Positions 8,798 through 18,448 are shown, numbered from the stretch's first letter. The stretch: 64,000 nt of DNA from an uncultured Chloroflexales bacterium (GCA_937902315.1 CALGUG010000059.1:558001-622000), one strand, 5' to 3'. Translations and numbers: made by a program. Notes: generated by a model from the letters alone, not told the origin.

Positions 8798-11700
8798 ATG
8801 TTGCTTCGTTTAGATCGCCTTCAATTACCTCAGCGTTTTTTGATCATTTCGGCTCTTCTGCTCAGCTTTATGCTATTCCCGGCTCCAAGCCAAGCCCAGC
8901 AAAACACTGCTCTAGTACGCCAACTGCTGGATATCAATGCTATGGGCCAAAGCCCTCAACTTAAAAAACCCTTTGTGGCGGGCGATCGTTTCTGGTTCTC
9001 GGCCAGCCATCGAGATTATGGATCGGAGCTGTGGATCAGCGATGGAACGGCGGCTGGTACACGCATGCTGAAAGACATCTATCCTGGCAAGGCTTCCTCG
9101 AATCCGTCCTTTTTTGTTCAAGGGCCGAACGGCTACGTCTACTTCACCGCCAGCGATGGCAACACTGGGAACGAGCTATGGCGCAGCGACGGCACCGAGG
9201 CGGGGACGGTGCTTGTGCGCGATATCGCTGCCGGAAGTGCATCGTCTACGATTATTCAAATGGTCTTTAGCAATAACCTGCTCTTTTTTGCGGCCACCAC
9301 TCCCGAATATGGTACCGAGCTATGGAAGAGCGATGGCACAACAACGGGCACGGTGTTGGTGCGCGATATTAATCCGACCCAGTATGCCAGCAGCTTTCCC
9401 AAGAACTTTACCCTCTTCCGCGACAAAGTCTATTTTGTGGCGACCACCGCTACTCAAGGAACGGAACTCTGGCAGACCGACGGTACAGAAGCGGGCACCC
9501 AAATAGTGAGAGATATCGCGCCTGGCGCTGTGAGCGCTAATCCAGCCGAACTGACGGTCTTCAATAACACGCTCTATTTTCAAGCGAACGACAATGTTAA
9601 TGGTTATGAACTTTGGAAGAGCGATGGAACAACAGCAGGCACAGAGTTGGTGAAAGATATCTCCGCTGGAGGCAGCTCTTGGCCGACTCAGCTGACCCCA
9701 GTCAACGATCGCTTATTCTTCCGTGCAACAGACCCGAACAGTGGCGCAGAATTATGGAGCACTGACGGCACTGAAGTGGGCACTCAGCTAGTCAAAGATA
9801 TTTGGCCTAATGCAACAAGTTCTAACCCAGACCGGCTCGTTGCTCTCAATGGCATCCTTTATTTTGTCGCCAGTGATGGTGTCCATGGTCTAGAGCTATG
9901 GAAGAGCGATGGAACGGAAGCAGGCACACAGTTGGTACACGACATCTATCCTCAAGGTGATGCCAGACCCGAATGGCTTATTGCACTGAATGGTCGGCTC
10001 TACTTTTCTGCTGATCACCCCGATTATGGGCGTGAGCTTTGGCAAAGCGAGGGTACTGCTGCCACAACTCAACTTGTCCAAGACTTCTGGCCTCAGCGCG
10101 TAGCTTCTCAGCCCACAAACCTCTTCGCCTTCCAGAACAAGCTCTACTTTAGCGCGCTTAGTCCGCGCTATGGCAACGAGCTGCATAGCCTTGAAGCCGA
10201 CAATTCGTTTCAACTCTTGAAAGATATTCAGGATGGGACGGATGATTCGCGCCCTGAAATCCTAGCCACTGTGGGCGATACGCTCTATTTTGCTGCCAAC
10301 CACCCAGAATATGGTAATGAGCTTTGGAAGAGCAACAAGACGACCAAAGGCACGCAGCTCGTCAAAGACATTAACCCTGGAACGAGGAGCAGTACCTTTG
10401 ATGAAGCGGTCGCCATGAACGGTCTACTCTATTTTGTCGTCAACACGAGCAACTACGGTTCTGAATTGTGGCGCAGCGACGGCACAGAGGCAGGCACCTA
10501 CTTAGTAAAAGATATTCTTGAAGGTGTACCCTCTTCTGATCCACGAAATTTGACAGTGTTGGGTAATACGCTCTTCTTTACAGCTCAAGCCCGAACAGGG
10601 AGAGAAATCTTATGGAAGAGCGATGGCACAGCGGCAGGTACACAACCTGTCTCTGATCAGCTGACAGGAGCTAGTAGTATCTCGGAAATAGTAGCCTACA
10701 AAGGCCAGATCTACTTCTCGTACTATACCAATGAGATGGGTTATGAGCTATGGAAGAGCGATGGCACAGCGGAGGGCACCCAACTCGTCAAAGATATTGC
10801 TGCTGGGCCTGCGCATTCGTCTCCCTATAACTTCACTGTTGTCGGTTCAGATCTCTTCTTTGTGGCTACCACAGCCGAGCATGGCGCTGAGCTATGGAAG
10901 AGCGATGGCACAGCGGCAGGCACGCAACTCGTCAAAGATATCGTTGAGGGTAACGCCTCCGCTCAGATCGATCACCTGATTGATGTGGCAGGTCGTCTCT
11001 ACTTTAGTGCTTACACTGACGAAACGGGATACGAGCTATGGAAGAGCGATGGCACAGCGGCGGGCACACAACTTGTCAAGGATATCAGTCCGGGCGCGGA
11101 TTCATCGAACCCCGAAGGTCTGTTTGCCTTCAAAAATACGCTTTACTTCCGCGCGAACGATGCGCTCCATGGCTACGAATTATGGGTCAGCGATGGCACG
11201 GCAACGGGCACCAAACTTGTCAAAGATATCGATCCCGGAAGCGAGTCGAGCTATCCAGACGAGTTTGCTGGCAATGGTGACTTCTTCTTCTTTAGTGCTA
11301 TAACGCAGTCCGGTGGGGTTGAATTGTGGCAAAGCGATGGCAGTGAGGTTGGTACCAAGCTTGTTCAAGATATCTGGCCCGGCAGCGAGTCATCCAATCC
11401 TAGCCAGTTGACTGTGCTTGGCGAGACGCTCTTCTTTGCGGCCAGCACTCCCGAATGTGGCCGAGAGCTTTGGATCTACTCCAGTGCTGGCCTCATTCTT
11501 GGCCCAGATAGCGTGGCGGCTGTTTATGGTCAAGCCATCGATCAGCAGTTTGATTTCGATAGCGATCAAGCAGTCGTGTGGCGCCTAGAGGGTACGCTTC
11601 CCAAAGGCCTAAGCTTCGATGCTGCCAGCGCGCGCTTACGGGGTACTGCTCAAGCTGCGGGCGATTTCCAAGTTCGCCTAGATGCCTTACGCGATAACCA

Positions 11701-12040
11701 AGTGCTCGAGAGCAAACAGCTCACACTGCGGATCGCAAAAGCGCCTTTAACGATTACGGTCAACGATGCGACACGCTTGGTCGGCCAAGCGAACCCTCAG
11801 TTTACGGTCACCTATGAAGGTTTTGTGTTGGGCGATACTGCCAGCTCGCTCAAGGGAACACTTCAGTTTTCAACCACGGCCAACCAGCAGAGTCCGGCGG
11901 GCAGCTACCAAGTAAGCGCTTCGGGCTTAAGCAGCGATACCTACACTATCACCTATCGTTCGGGTACCTTGCGAGTGCGTAATGACCCCAACGAGCCCAC
12001 TATCTATAGCGTCTATCTGCCGCTTGTACGAGCTGAATAA
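8798..12040 (+). CDS. Secreted ELWxxDGT-repeat beta-propeller protein with MBG domain
   Basis: About 1080 residues. I start at ATG 8798 because TAAGGAGA lies 7 bases upstream; a TTG 24 bases earlier is in frame but sits before that site. A signal peptide (LIISALLLSFMLFPAPSQAQ) leads to about 18 repeats of about 48 residues, each with ELWxSDGTxxGTxLVKDI and LYFxA motifs; two repeats are worn. Near the C-terminus there is a cadherin/Ig-like stretch (VYGQAIDQQFDFDSDQ, about 905-975), then an MBG domain (LTITVNDATRLVGQ), then the tail VYLPLVRAE. The last is a form often seen at the end of exported Chloroflexota proteins. ELWxxDGT proteins are thought to be large extracellular propellers, and the ligand is unknown. 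At the DNA level several middle repeats are nearly identical, pointing to recent internal duplication. Confidence 0.9.
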   Translation: MLLRLDRLQLPQRFLIISALLLSFMLFPAPSQAQQNTALVRQLLDINAMGQSPQLKKPFVAGDRFWFSASHRDYGSELWISDGTAAGTRMLKDIYPGKASSNPSFFVQGPNGYVYFTASDGNTGNELWRSDGTEAGTVLVRDIAAGSASSTIIQMVFSNNLLFFAATTPEYGTELWKSDGTTTGTVLVRDINPTQYASSFPKNFTLFRDKVYFVATTATQGTELWQTDGTEAGTQIVRDIAPGAVSANPAELTVFNNTLYFQANDNVNGYELWKSDGTTAGTELVKDISAGGSSWPTQLTPVNDRLFFRATDPNSGAELWSTDGTEVGTQLVKDIWPNATSSNPDRLVALNGILYFVASDGVHGLELWKSDGTEAGTQLVHDIYPQGDARPEWLIALNGRLYFSADHPDYGRELWQSEGTAATTQLVQDFWPQRVASQPTNLFAFQNKLYFSALSPRYGNELHSLEADNSFQLLKDIQDGTDDSRPEILATVGDTLYFAANHPEYGNELWKSNKTTKGTQLVKDINPGTRSSTFDEAVAMNGLLYFVVNTSNYGSELWRSDGTEAGTYLVKDILEGVPSSDPRNLTVLGNTLFFTAQARTGREILWKSDGTAAGTQPVSDQLTGASSISEIVAYKGQIYFSYYTNEMGYELWKSDGTAEGTQLVKDIAAGPAHSSPYNFTVVGSDLFFVATTAEHGAELWKSDGTAAGTQLVKDIVEGNASAQIDHLIDVAGRLYFSAYTDETGYELWKSDGTAAGTQLVKDISPGADSSNPEGLFAFKNTLYFRANDALHGYELWVSDGTATGTKLVKDIDPGSESSYPDEFAGNGDFFFFSAITQSGGVELWQSDGSEVGTKLVQDIWPGSESSNPSQLTVLGETLFFAASTPECGRELWIYSSAGLILGPDSVAAVYGQAIDQQFDFDSDQAVVWRLEGTLPKGLSFDAASARLRGTAQAAGDFQVRLDALRDNQVLESKQLTLRIAKAPLTITVNDATRLVGQANPQFTVTYEGFVLGDTASSLKGTLQFSTTANQQSPAGSYQVSASGLSSDTYTITYRSGTLRVRNDPNEPTIYSVYLPLVRAE

Positions 12041-12050
12041 GCTAACTTAC

Positions 12051-12090
12051 AAAAAGAGCGATTCCTCACTGTGCGGAATCGCTCTTTTTA
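12051..12090 (+). terminator. Terminator of the ELWxxDGT gene
   Basis: A 15-bp stem AAAAAGAGCGATTCC / GGAATCGCTCTTTTT with a 9-base loop begins 11 bases after the stop codon and ends in five T's. Confidence 0.9.
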
Positions 12091-12162
12091 TATCCTGATA
12101 GCGCATGCGTTTGATGATTTTCGCGCTTAAGCGGTGTGTGGTCTCGCCCTTAAAACAGGCTC

Positions 12163-12456
12163 AAACCGCGTCCGCCTACGGCTACCAACATCTTACTTTC
12201 CCATACGGCGTATCGTGTCGCAGCTTACGCTGCGAGCTGCTTAGCGCAAGCACTAAGCAGCTTCAAACCCACCGCGTTTCGTTTGTCCTAACCTATACCA
12301 AATCCGCTCAAAGACTTGCATTCTTTCAATGCGAAAAAGCGAAAACGGAGAAAGAGTTGTGTGAAATTTCGCGCTGCAGCGCGAAATTTCACACAACAAC
12401 AAGAGTCAAGTTCCACTCTGCCGAAGACCAAATAGAAAAATCTAGCGAATTCGATA
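12163..12456. repeat. MITE-like element copy 2 (right end missing) joined to second-family repeat
   Basis: The left end GCGTCCGCCTACGGCTACCAA (12168 on) is intact. No inverted right end follows before the FMN reductase gene. Inside lies a second-family copy (12294-12435) with a 42-bp perfect palindrome at 12356-12397 (arm GTTGTGTGAAATTTCGCGC, centre TGCA), followed by CAAGTTCCACTCTGCCGAAG. The 145-codon open frame at 12105-12542 is only translated repeat. Confidence 0.75.
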
Positions 12457-13005
12457 TTAATTGCTTGTGTCGTTCAGGCTGGCGTAGCCTTTTGCCAATG
12501 CCACAAGCTCTTGAGCTAAAATCGCCGTTTGAGCATCGATAGCATCGGGAAGCTGTGTTTTATCGGGGAACTGCGTGTCGACCACATAGATGCCCTGCGA
12601 AGCGCTTAAACCGCCCAGACTCGCGACGAGCGGGCGCAAGGTATGGTCGATCGTTAAAAGATGAGCGGGCCCGGCTCCGGTCGCGATCAGCCCAACCACA
12701 ACGCCACGCAGACTCATTTGAGGAAAGAGATCGAGAAAGGCTTTGAGCTGGCTAGCGTAGCTGGCTCGATAGACGGGTGTGCCGAAGATTAAGATCTTGC
12801 TGGCGATGACCTCTTGAATGGTCTGGTCGATCTGCGTATCGCGCGTGCGGGCCAGCAGACCTTCGGCGGGCAGCCTATTGAGATCGAGTAGCTCGCCTGC
12901 GACCCCAAGCTGAGCTAGATGCTCGAGGGTGCGTGCGACCAAAATCTGCGAGCGAGAATTAGGCGAAGGGCTAGCAGAGATCCCAAAGGCTCGAAACGAA
13001 CTCAT
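12457..13005 (-). CDS. NAD(P)H-dependent FMN reductase family flavoprotein
   Basis: A 182-residue flavodoxin-fold protein. The phosphate-binding start GISASPSPNSRSQIL, the middle FGTPVYRASYASQLKAFLDLFP and GLIATGAGPAHLL are the FMN-binding loops of the NADPH-dependent FMN reductase (SsuE/azoreductase-like) family. It should reduce FMN or use bound FMN to reduce another substrate. The gene is alone: folB upstream is read in the same direction but has a 137-base gap with its own promoter in between. A strong AGGAGGTGA ribosome site lies 4 bases before the ATG. No sulfonate genes (ssuD) are nearby, so I give no symbol. Confidence 0.85.
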   Translation of the reverse strand: MSSFRAFGISASPSPNSRSQILVARTLEHLAQLGVAGELLDLNRLPAEGLLARTRDTQIDQTIQEVIASKILIFGTPVYRASYASQLKAFLDLFPQMSLRGVVVGLIATGAGPAHLLTIDHTLRPLVASLGGLSASQGIYVVDTQFPDKTQLPDAIDAQTAILAQELVALAKGYASLNDTSN

Positions 13006-13095
13006 TCGCTCACCTCCTATGTATAAAGCAAGCCGTTTGGCTTGATCGAGCGTTTGATCGATGCTCTGAATGTGTTGCTGCAGCGCTTGGGAATG

Positions 13096-13140
13096 ATGAT
13101 ACGCGAATCAGTTCAGATTGTCAATGTACTTAATTAAGTA
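13096..13140 (-). promoter_or_regulatory. FMN reductase promoter with upstream palindrome
   Basis: On the minus strand: TTGACA (13124-13119), 17-base spacer, TATCAT (13101-13096). Two bases upstream of the -35 box lies a 14-bp palindrome TACTTAATTAAGTA (13127-13140), well placed for an activator. The same 12-bp core stands upstream of hemF (33614-33627). Confidence 0.75.
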
Positions 13141-13142
13141 AC

Positions 13143-13526
13143 TTATGAAGGCTGGATCTTAGAACGGTCGCGTTCGATTTCGACCGAGGCCACCACGCCT
13201 GGGACGCTCAAGCGCACATGCGGTTTGGCGACTTTGACCCGCACCGAGAAGACCTGCTCGTGCTGGTTCAAAATGGTGGAGGCGATGCGTTCAGCCAGCG
13301 TTTCAATCAGGTGAACAGGCTCGCCTTCGATGATTTTTTGCACTTGTAGGCAGACTTGCGCGTAGTCGACGGTTTGGCTGAGATCGTCGTTTAACCCTGC
13401 AACACGGGTCGAACAGGCCATCGCAAGCGACACCTCGAAGGGTTGCCCGAGGTTTCGCTCGTCTTGATAGACACCGTGATGACCGATAAAACGCATTCCT
13501 TCCAGAGAGATGATATCGTACTGCAT
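13143..13526 (-). CDS. folB: Dihydroneopterin aldolase
   Basis: A 127-residue protein of normal family length. It has the FolB pattern: LEGMRFIGHHGVYQDERNLGQPFEV with the active-site Glu, TVDYAQVCLQVQKIIEGEPVHLIETLAERIA, and VKVAKPHVRL with the conserved Lys. It converts 7,8-dihydroneopterin to 6-hydroxymethyl-dihydropterin and glycolaldehyde in folate synthesis. A GAGGAG ribosome site precedes the ATG. The other fol genes are not in the window. The gene follows the DUF58 gene in the same direction after a 47-base gap, so they may share a transcript. Confidence 0.9.
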   Translation of the reverse strand: MQYDIISLEGMRFIGHHGVYQDERNLGQPFEVSLAMACSTRVAGLNDDLSQTVDYAQVCLQVQKIIEGEPVHLIETLAERIASTILNQHEQVFSVRVKVAKPHVRLSVPGVVASVEIERDRSKIQPS

Positions 13527-13573
13527 AGACTCCTCGTGTGTTTGCGTTACGGCTTTTGTTAAAGTGAACGAAA

Positions 13574-14869
13574 TCAGCGCCCCGTATTGAGCGGCTCTCG
13601 AAGCGAATCGGCCAGCGAGTCGCCCTGACGCACGATGTAGGTGGGGATGCGCAGGCTGGCTAAACGGTTGAGCAGCGGTTGAGGATCGACCCAGCCGCCG
13701 AAGCTCTTGGGGTCAATCAAGACTACTACAGCGCGGCCTCCGCGATCGGCCAGCTGCTGTAAGCTGCCGACCCAGCGCTCGTCGAGCGAGGGCGTAATGA
13801 TCACCAGCGTGCAGTTGCGTCCAAAGCGGCTGCTTTCACCTACCAGTACTTCGGCCAAGGGGTGTGCCCCATAAGCGCGCACCACCGCAAGCGCTTCGAG
13901 CATCTTGAAGAGCTGGCGACCGCCCCGTTCGGGTGTAATAACCTCGCGGTGCTGGCCCCAAGCGATCAAACCTACCACGCGGTTGCGGTCAAGCAAATGG
14001 CGAGCGATCGAAGCAGCGGTTTTGACGGCGTACTCTTCGGTCGATTCGTTATCGCGCACGCTGTCGCCGTGCTCGTCGAATTGGTTTGGCGCGAGCTGTT
14101 GCTGCACGCGCTCTTGCATATCCATCACAATGTAGATGTCGGCGCTGGGGTCAAGCTCGAACTCTTTGACCATCAGTTGGCCTGTGCGGGCTGTGCTGCG
14201 CCAGTGAATGCGGTTGAAGCTATCGCCCGGCGCGTATTCGCGCACCGTCGAGACGTTGGGTGTAACGTGGTAGGCTCGCGAACGCAGATCTTGGCCGCCC
14301 GGTAATTCGGCGCTTGGCAGCTCGAAGTGGGGCAGATCGACCGTCTGTGGATAGACGATGATCTCGTTGGTGGCGGGGAAGGTGCGCTCAAGACGAAAGA
14401 TTCCGAAGGGGTCGCCGCTTACCAAGGTGGCGGGGCCGAGCGTGAATTTGCCGCGCATATTGCAGCGCGTGCGGGCCGACCAGCGTCGATACTCATTGCC
14501 CGGCAGATAGGCCACAAAACCCGAGCCATGATCGGGCATATTCGAATGATCTTGTAGTTCGACCCAGAGTTTGGGGAAACGCCAAGTGTTATAGATAGTG
14601 AGCCGTTCGCGAGCGTCTTCGCCAACTTGGGCCCGATGGGTGAAGGCTTCGCGCGATAGCTCAAGACCGTGTAGATTGCACCATGCCCAGATGTAGGAAA
14701 GCACCAATAGGGCTAAAAGTAGATAAAAGAGGTGAAAGAAGATGCTAATGCCTGTCCCTTGGGCTGCTAAAAAGCAAACTAAGCTCAATAAGAGCAGTGC
14801 AAGTGGGCGCATATAACTCCCGTAGTTAGCTACAAGCCGGAGTGGTTTATATCGGAATCTTAGTTCCAT
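13574..14869 (-). CDS. DUF58 domain membrane protein
   Basis: A 431-residue protein. Two hydrophobic segments (about residues 22-62) anchor it. The middle carries the DUF58 signature REYAPGDSFNRIHWRSTARTGQLMVKEFE (about 213-240), and the C-terminal half has a VWA-like fold (IYIVMDMQER, then VVGLIAWGQHREVITPERGG). DUF58 proteins usually work with MoxR ATPases and VWA proteins in envelope or cofactor assembly, but none is next to this gene. A second, shorter DUF58 protein lies at 49406-50353. The ribosome site is weak. Function beyond family membership is unknown. Confidence 0.85.
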   Translation of the reverse strand: MELRFRYKPLRLVANYGSYMRPLALLLLSLVCFLAAQGTGISIFFHLFYLLLALLVLSYIWAWCNLHGLELSREAFTHRAQVGEDARERLTIYNTWRFPKLWVELQDHSNMPDHGSGFVAYLPGNEYRRWSARTRCNMRGKFTLGPATLVSGDPFGIFRLERTFPATNEIIVYPQTVDLPHFELPSAELPGGQDLRSRAYHVTPNVSTVREYAPGDSFNRIHWRSTARTGQLMVKEFELDPSADIYIVMDMQERVQQQLAPNQFDEHGDSVRDNESTEEYAVKTAASIARHLLDRNRVVGLIAWGQHREVITPERGGRQLFKMLEALAVVRAYGAHPLAEVLVGESSRFGRNCTLVIITPSLDERWVGSLQQLADRGGRAVVVLIDPKSFGGWVDPQPLLNRLASLRIPTYIVRQGDSLADSLREPLNTGR

Positions 14870-15519
14870 TGTACCATTTCTCGCTCTCTATGCTAGGCTA
14901 AAAACCAAAGCTTTACACACTTTCCTGCAAAAGCGCTCTATCTGCTCGAAAGCTGTCGATCGGCGCAGAGGCCTATTTGTCTGGACGCGCTCGCTTTGGG
15001 GCCGCCACGCCGCCTCGCTTACGCTTTGCCATCGACGTGCTTGATGCCGCAGCTCAGAGCACTCTTTAGATTATTTGACGCCTATAAAGTTAAGAAATAA
15101 CACACTTTTTCAAAGATATTTTGGGGAAGTGCGGAGGATTATTGGCATTAGGAGCGCTAGAATGCTTATCTCTGGTTGAATAATTAGATAAGCAGATCTT
15201 CATATTAATGGCGTAAGGGGTTTATCTCTTCTTCATTACAAGGGTTTATTGTATCAATGTGAAGAGTATATGAAGAGAATATTAAACTCGGCTCAACAAT
15301 GTAGCAACTAAGTAACCTGTACGAACAGCTCCACAAAGATGTGTAGTGCTCACAGCGGAGAATACGAAGAAAGAGTTTTCGTATTCCCGCCCTTATGTGT
15401 GTTTTGATGCCTGACCTGAATGAAAACAACAGGGAGTGGTGCTACCCCTTGCAGGAGATCTGCTAAACCACGGAGCTGCACATCAACTCGAAGTACGCCG
15501 AGATCGGCAGGAGGTTCAA
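14870..15519. other. Intergenic region upstream of the VTC-domain gene
   Basis: This gap of about 650 bases has no repeat copy and no credible gene. A 74-codon minus-strand frame (15205-15429) has no family character. The right 300 bases are AT-rich and should contain promoters for the divergent DUF58 and VTC genes; I could not fix a convincing -35/-10 pair. Confidence 0.4.
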
Positions 15520-16407
15520 GTGACGAATAATATTAGTGAGGTTACCAGCCTGTTTCCACCAATCTCACTCGCCGAGATCAACGCCCGAGCGGGATTGCAG
15601 AAACGGGCTGATAATAAATATTTTGTCCCCTGGCCTATTTTCGTCGAATTCGCCCAAATTCTGAGCCAGACCTATAGCGTGATGGAGATCGATGGTCGGC
15701 GCATCTTCTCCTACGATACGCAATATTTCGACACAGAAGATTTACATAACTATTGGTGTCATGTGCAGGGTCGCCGCAAGCGCTTCAAGTCGCGTAGCCG
15801 CATTTACGACACCGGTTTATGTGTGTTTGAACTCAAAGTTAAAAACGGGCGTAACGAGACAGTAAAATATAAAATCAACTATAACCGAGAAGATAGCCGC
15901 AGGATTACCCCAGAAGCCGAAGCCTTTTTACATTCACATTTGACTTCCTATGGCTTAGATATGCAATTCAATTTGATCCCAACCTTGCATAACACCTATC
16001 AGCGTGTAACCTTCGCTGGTCCCGCCAATGCTGGTGGTGAGCGCGTAACGTGTGACTTAAACCTTATGTTTGGCGAAGGTGATAACTGGATCGCGCGACT
16101 TTCAGAAAATGTTGTTTTGTTAGAGATCAAATCGGCTCGTGGGCGCGGCTATGCTGACCAATTGTTGTGGCGCATGGGTGTCCGCCCGGGTTCTGGCAGC
16201 AAATATTGCGTCGGTATGAGCTTGATACGCGATGATCTGCGCTTCAATCGCTTCGCACGCACCCGTAACCGTTTCTTTGAGCGAGCTACAACGCTTGAGC
16301 ATGTCCCGCTAGGCAAGCTGAACGAGCGCGTTGTGGGCCAAGCTGCTTTAGGCGAAAGCTACGCTTCCGGACAACGCTTGAGTATTCCGAATACCGTTCC
16401 CGCTTAG
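15520..16407 (+). CDS. VTC-domain (polyphosphate polymerase-like) protein
   Basis: I place the start at GTG 15520, since GGAGG lies 5 bases upstream; a longer frame from 15436 has no ribosome site. The 295-residue protein has the VTC tunnel pattern: a basic NKYFVPW start, SYDTQYFDTEDLHNYWCHVQGRRKRFKSRSRIY, then FELKVKNGRNETVKYKINY, and near the end NVVLLEIKSARG. These alternating Lys/Arg and Glu strands line the triphosphate tunnel of CYTH/VTC enzymes. The yeast relative Vtc4 makes polyphosphate from ATP; bacterial stand-alone copies are often next to CotH or membrane proteins, which is not the case here. Activity is inferred only. Confidence 0.85.
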   Translation: MTNNISEVTSLFPPISLAEINARAGLQKRADNKYFVPWPIFVEFAQILSQTYSVMEIDGRRIFSYDTQYFDTEDLHNYWCHVQGRRKRFKSRSRIYDTGLCVFELKVKNGRNETVKYKINYNREDSRRITPEAEAFLHSHLTSYGLDMQFNLIPTLHNTYQRVTFAGPANAGGERVTCDLNLMFGEGDNWIARLSENVVLLEIKSARGRGYADQLLWRMGVRPGSGSKYCVGMSLIRDDLRFNRFARTRNRFFERATTLEHVPLGKLNERVVGQAALGESYASGQRLSIPNTVPA

Positions 16408-16433
16408 GTCAAGCTATGAACACAGAAAGATCT

Positions 16434-16460
16434 GGAGGCCGTTAGGCCTCCTTTTTTTTT
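16434..16460 (+). terminator. Terminator of the VTC gene
   Basis: GGAGGCC-GTTA-GGCCTCC hairpin followed by nine T's, a textbook intrinsic terminator. Confidence 0.92.
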
Positions 16461-16468
16461 CGCCGTGC

Positions 16469-18346
16469 TCAAGCTACGATCTTGTGCTCGATCTCTAAGC
16501 TGTCGCCCGCCTGATCGTTACGTTCGATTTCAAACAGCAGCTGCTCGTGTTGAATGTAGCAGAGCTGCTCTTGTTCGCGATCGCAGCTATAGACCATAAG
16601 GTCGAGTGCGAGTTTCGGCTCGCTCGGCAGATCGAGCGTTAGGGTACGGCCTTCCCATGGGGCTGCGACGTTGCTCAGCAAGCGCTCGTGGTGGCGAATC
16701 TGCAAGGGCGCTTCTGGGTTGGCTTTGCGATCGGGCGGCAAGTGAAGTTTGAGCTGGAGCGTAAAGCGCTCGCCACGCACCTGTGCATAGAGGCGTCGCT
16801 CGCGCTGGCCGAGACCGGCGCTGGAGCTCATGCTTGTTACACCCTGCAACTCGAGCGTTCGCAGTTGGCCCGTCGTCAGCTCGGCCACCCGAATCAGATG
16901 GTTGTTGCTATCGGCGATCAAGAGCATGGGCTGATCAGCCCCTAGATAAACCGCTAGGCCGTCGGGTTCGTAGAGGCTGGCGCTCTGGAAGGGGCCATCT
17001 TGGTCGCCCGCCTGACCGCTGCCGATCAAGCTTGAGACCTGGCGCTGACTAGGGTCGAGCAGCTTGATCTTATGGTTGTAGCCGTCGGCGATAAAGAGCA
17101 TGCCGCCGTAATAGGCCAGACCGGTCGGGTGTTGCAGACGCACCTCGTCGCCTCTACCGTCGCGGTCGCCGAAACTGAACAGCCCTTGGCCGATCAAGGT
17201 TGTGACCTGATCTTGGCCTTCAAAGGGAATAGCGCGGATCGCACTGGCCTCGGCATCGGCCACAAAGAGCTGACCGACCCCACAGGCCAAGCCGCTCGGC
17301 TGGTTGAAGCCTGCCCCGAGGCGCGCCCCATCTAACAGACCTTCGAAACCGACCCCCGCCCAAGCCTCCAATTCATAGTCGTTGCTGAGCCTCCAGATCT
17401 GGTGCGAGCCAGCCATGGCGATATAGAGCTTCCCATCGCGAAAGAGTAGATCCCAAGGCGAGCGCAGCTCGGTGTTGAGAGCGGCTTGTTGACGTTTGGG
17501 TGTGGCGCTGTGAGCTTTGTTGCCCGTGCCCGCCAAGGTGCGCACTGCGCCGCTGTTTAAGTCGATGGCACGAATAGCGTGGTTGCCGCTATCGGCGACA
17601 TAGAGCGTATCGCCGTTGAGTGCGAGGCCGTGGGGCTGCTGAAAGCCCGCTCGCTCGCCGATCGCATCGTAGAGTTCGGGTTTGCCCGAGCCGAAGCTGC
17701 GCAGCAGGGTCGCCTTTTCGGCCCGCTCGTCGAGCTGCAGTTCGAGAATGCGATGCTGCCCGCTATCGGCGACAAACAGCCTACCATCTGGGTGAAGCGC
17801 CAATTTACTCGGGAAGCTGAGCGCTCGATCGCTGGCTTGCGCGGGCTCTCGGGTATGCACGAAGGCGCCGCGCTTGAGACTGCCTTTGGCATCGGCTTGC
17901 GCGATCAGCTCACGGATGCTGGGCGCCAGTTCGTCGGCCAAGAATTCGCCCGAGAGGTGCGCGACGATCTTTCCCCGTTCGTTGAGCAAGACCGTGCTCG
18001 GCCAAGCCTTAATGGCATATTCGCTCCAGATCTGCAATTCGTGATCGTTGACAACCGGCCACGTGATCTGGTTGCGCAGGATGGCCGAGCGGATATGCTC
18101 GCTGGCTTGTTCGGCGGGAAATTTACCCGAATGCACGCCGATGATCACCAATTCTTTGGGGAAGAGTTCGAGCAGACGGCGCAGTTGGGGCAGATTGTGC
18201 AAACAGTTGATACAGTAATAGGTCCAGAATTCGAGCAAGACGATTTTGCCGCGCAGTGCGCTTAGCTCAAGTTCGCCTTCGCTATTTAGCCAAGTCAAGT
18301 GCTTGGGAAAGGCAGGGGCATTGACATAAGGTCCGGGTCGTAACAT
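16469..18346 (-). CDS. Thioredoxin-like / NHL-repeat protein, NHLRC2-type
   Basis: A 625-residue protein in three parts. Residues 1-150 form a thioredoxin-like fold (GKIVLLEFWTYYCINCLHNLPQL) with the redox pair C45/C48. Residues 180-490 are NHL-type propeller blades (HPDGRLFVADSGQHRILEL, GDTLYVADSGNHAIRAID, GGMLFIADGYNHKIKLLD). The last 120 residues are a beta-rich domain. This order matches animal NHLRC2, including the CINC motif. Bacterial relatives are often annotated as alkyl hydroperoxide reductase or redoxin. The exact reaction is not established. No signal peptide is visible, so it is probably cytoplasmic. GAGGTGAAGG precedes the ATG. The gene is divergent from the TatD-like gene. Confidence 0.87.
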   Translation of the reverse strand: MLRPGPYVNAPAFPKHLTWLNSEGELELSALRGKIVLLEFWTYYCINCLHNLPQLRRLLELFPKELVIIGVHSGKFPAEQASEHIRSAILRNQITWPVVNDHELQIWSEYAIKAWPSTVLLNERGKIVAHLSGEFLADELAPSIRELIAQADAKGSLKRGAFVHTREPAQASDRALSFPSKLALHPDGRLFVADSGQHRILELQLDERAEKATLLRSFGSGKPELYDAIGERAGFQQPHGLALNGDTLYVADSGNHAIRAIDLNSGAVRTLAGTGNKAHSATPKRQQAALNTELRSPWDLLFRDGKLYIAMAGSHQIWRLSNDYELEAWAGVGFEGLLDGARLGAGFNQPSGLACGVGQLFVADAEASAIRAIPFEGQDQVTTLIGQGLFSFGDRDGRGDEVRLQHPTGLAYYGGMLFIADGYNHKIKLLDPSQRQVSSLIGSGQAGDQDGPFQSASLYEPDGLAVYLGADQPMLLIADSNNHLIRVAELTTGQLRTLELQGVTSMSSSAGLGQRERRLYAQVRGERFTLQLKLHLPPDRKANPEAPLQIRHHERLLSNVAAPWEGRTLTLDLPSEPKLALDLMVYSCDREQEQLCYIQHEQLLFEIERNDQAGDSLEIEHKIVA

Positions 18347-18448
18347 CCTTCACCTCATTTCATCATTAAGCGCCATGCTGCACGACGTTCTGTCTTAAAC
18401 TATACATGCTTTGCCAAAAAAGTACACTATTTTAGAAAGAGAACCCCC

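Noticed and set aside
12105..12542. 145-codon frame
   Set aside because: It translates the repeat element and a palindrome, then runs into the FMN reductase gene on the wrong strand.
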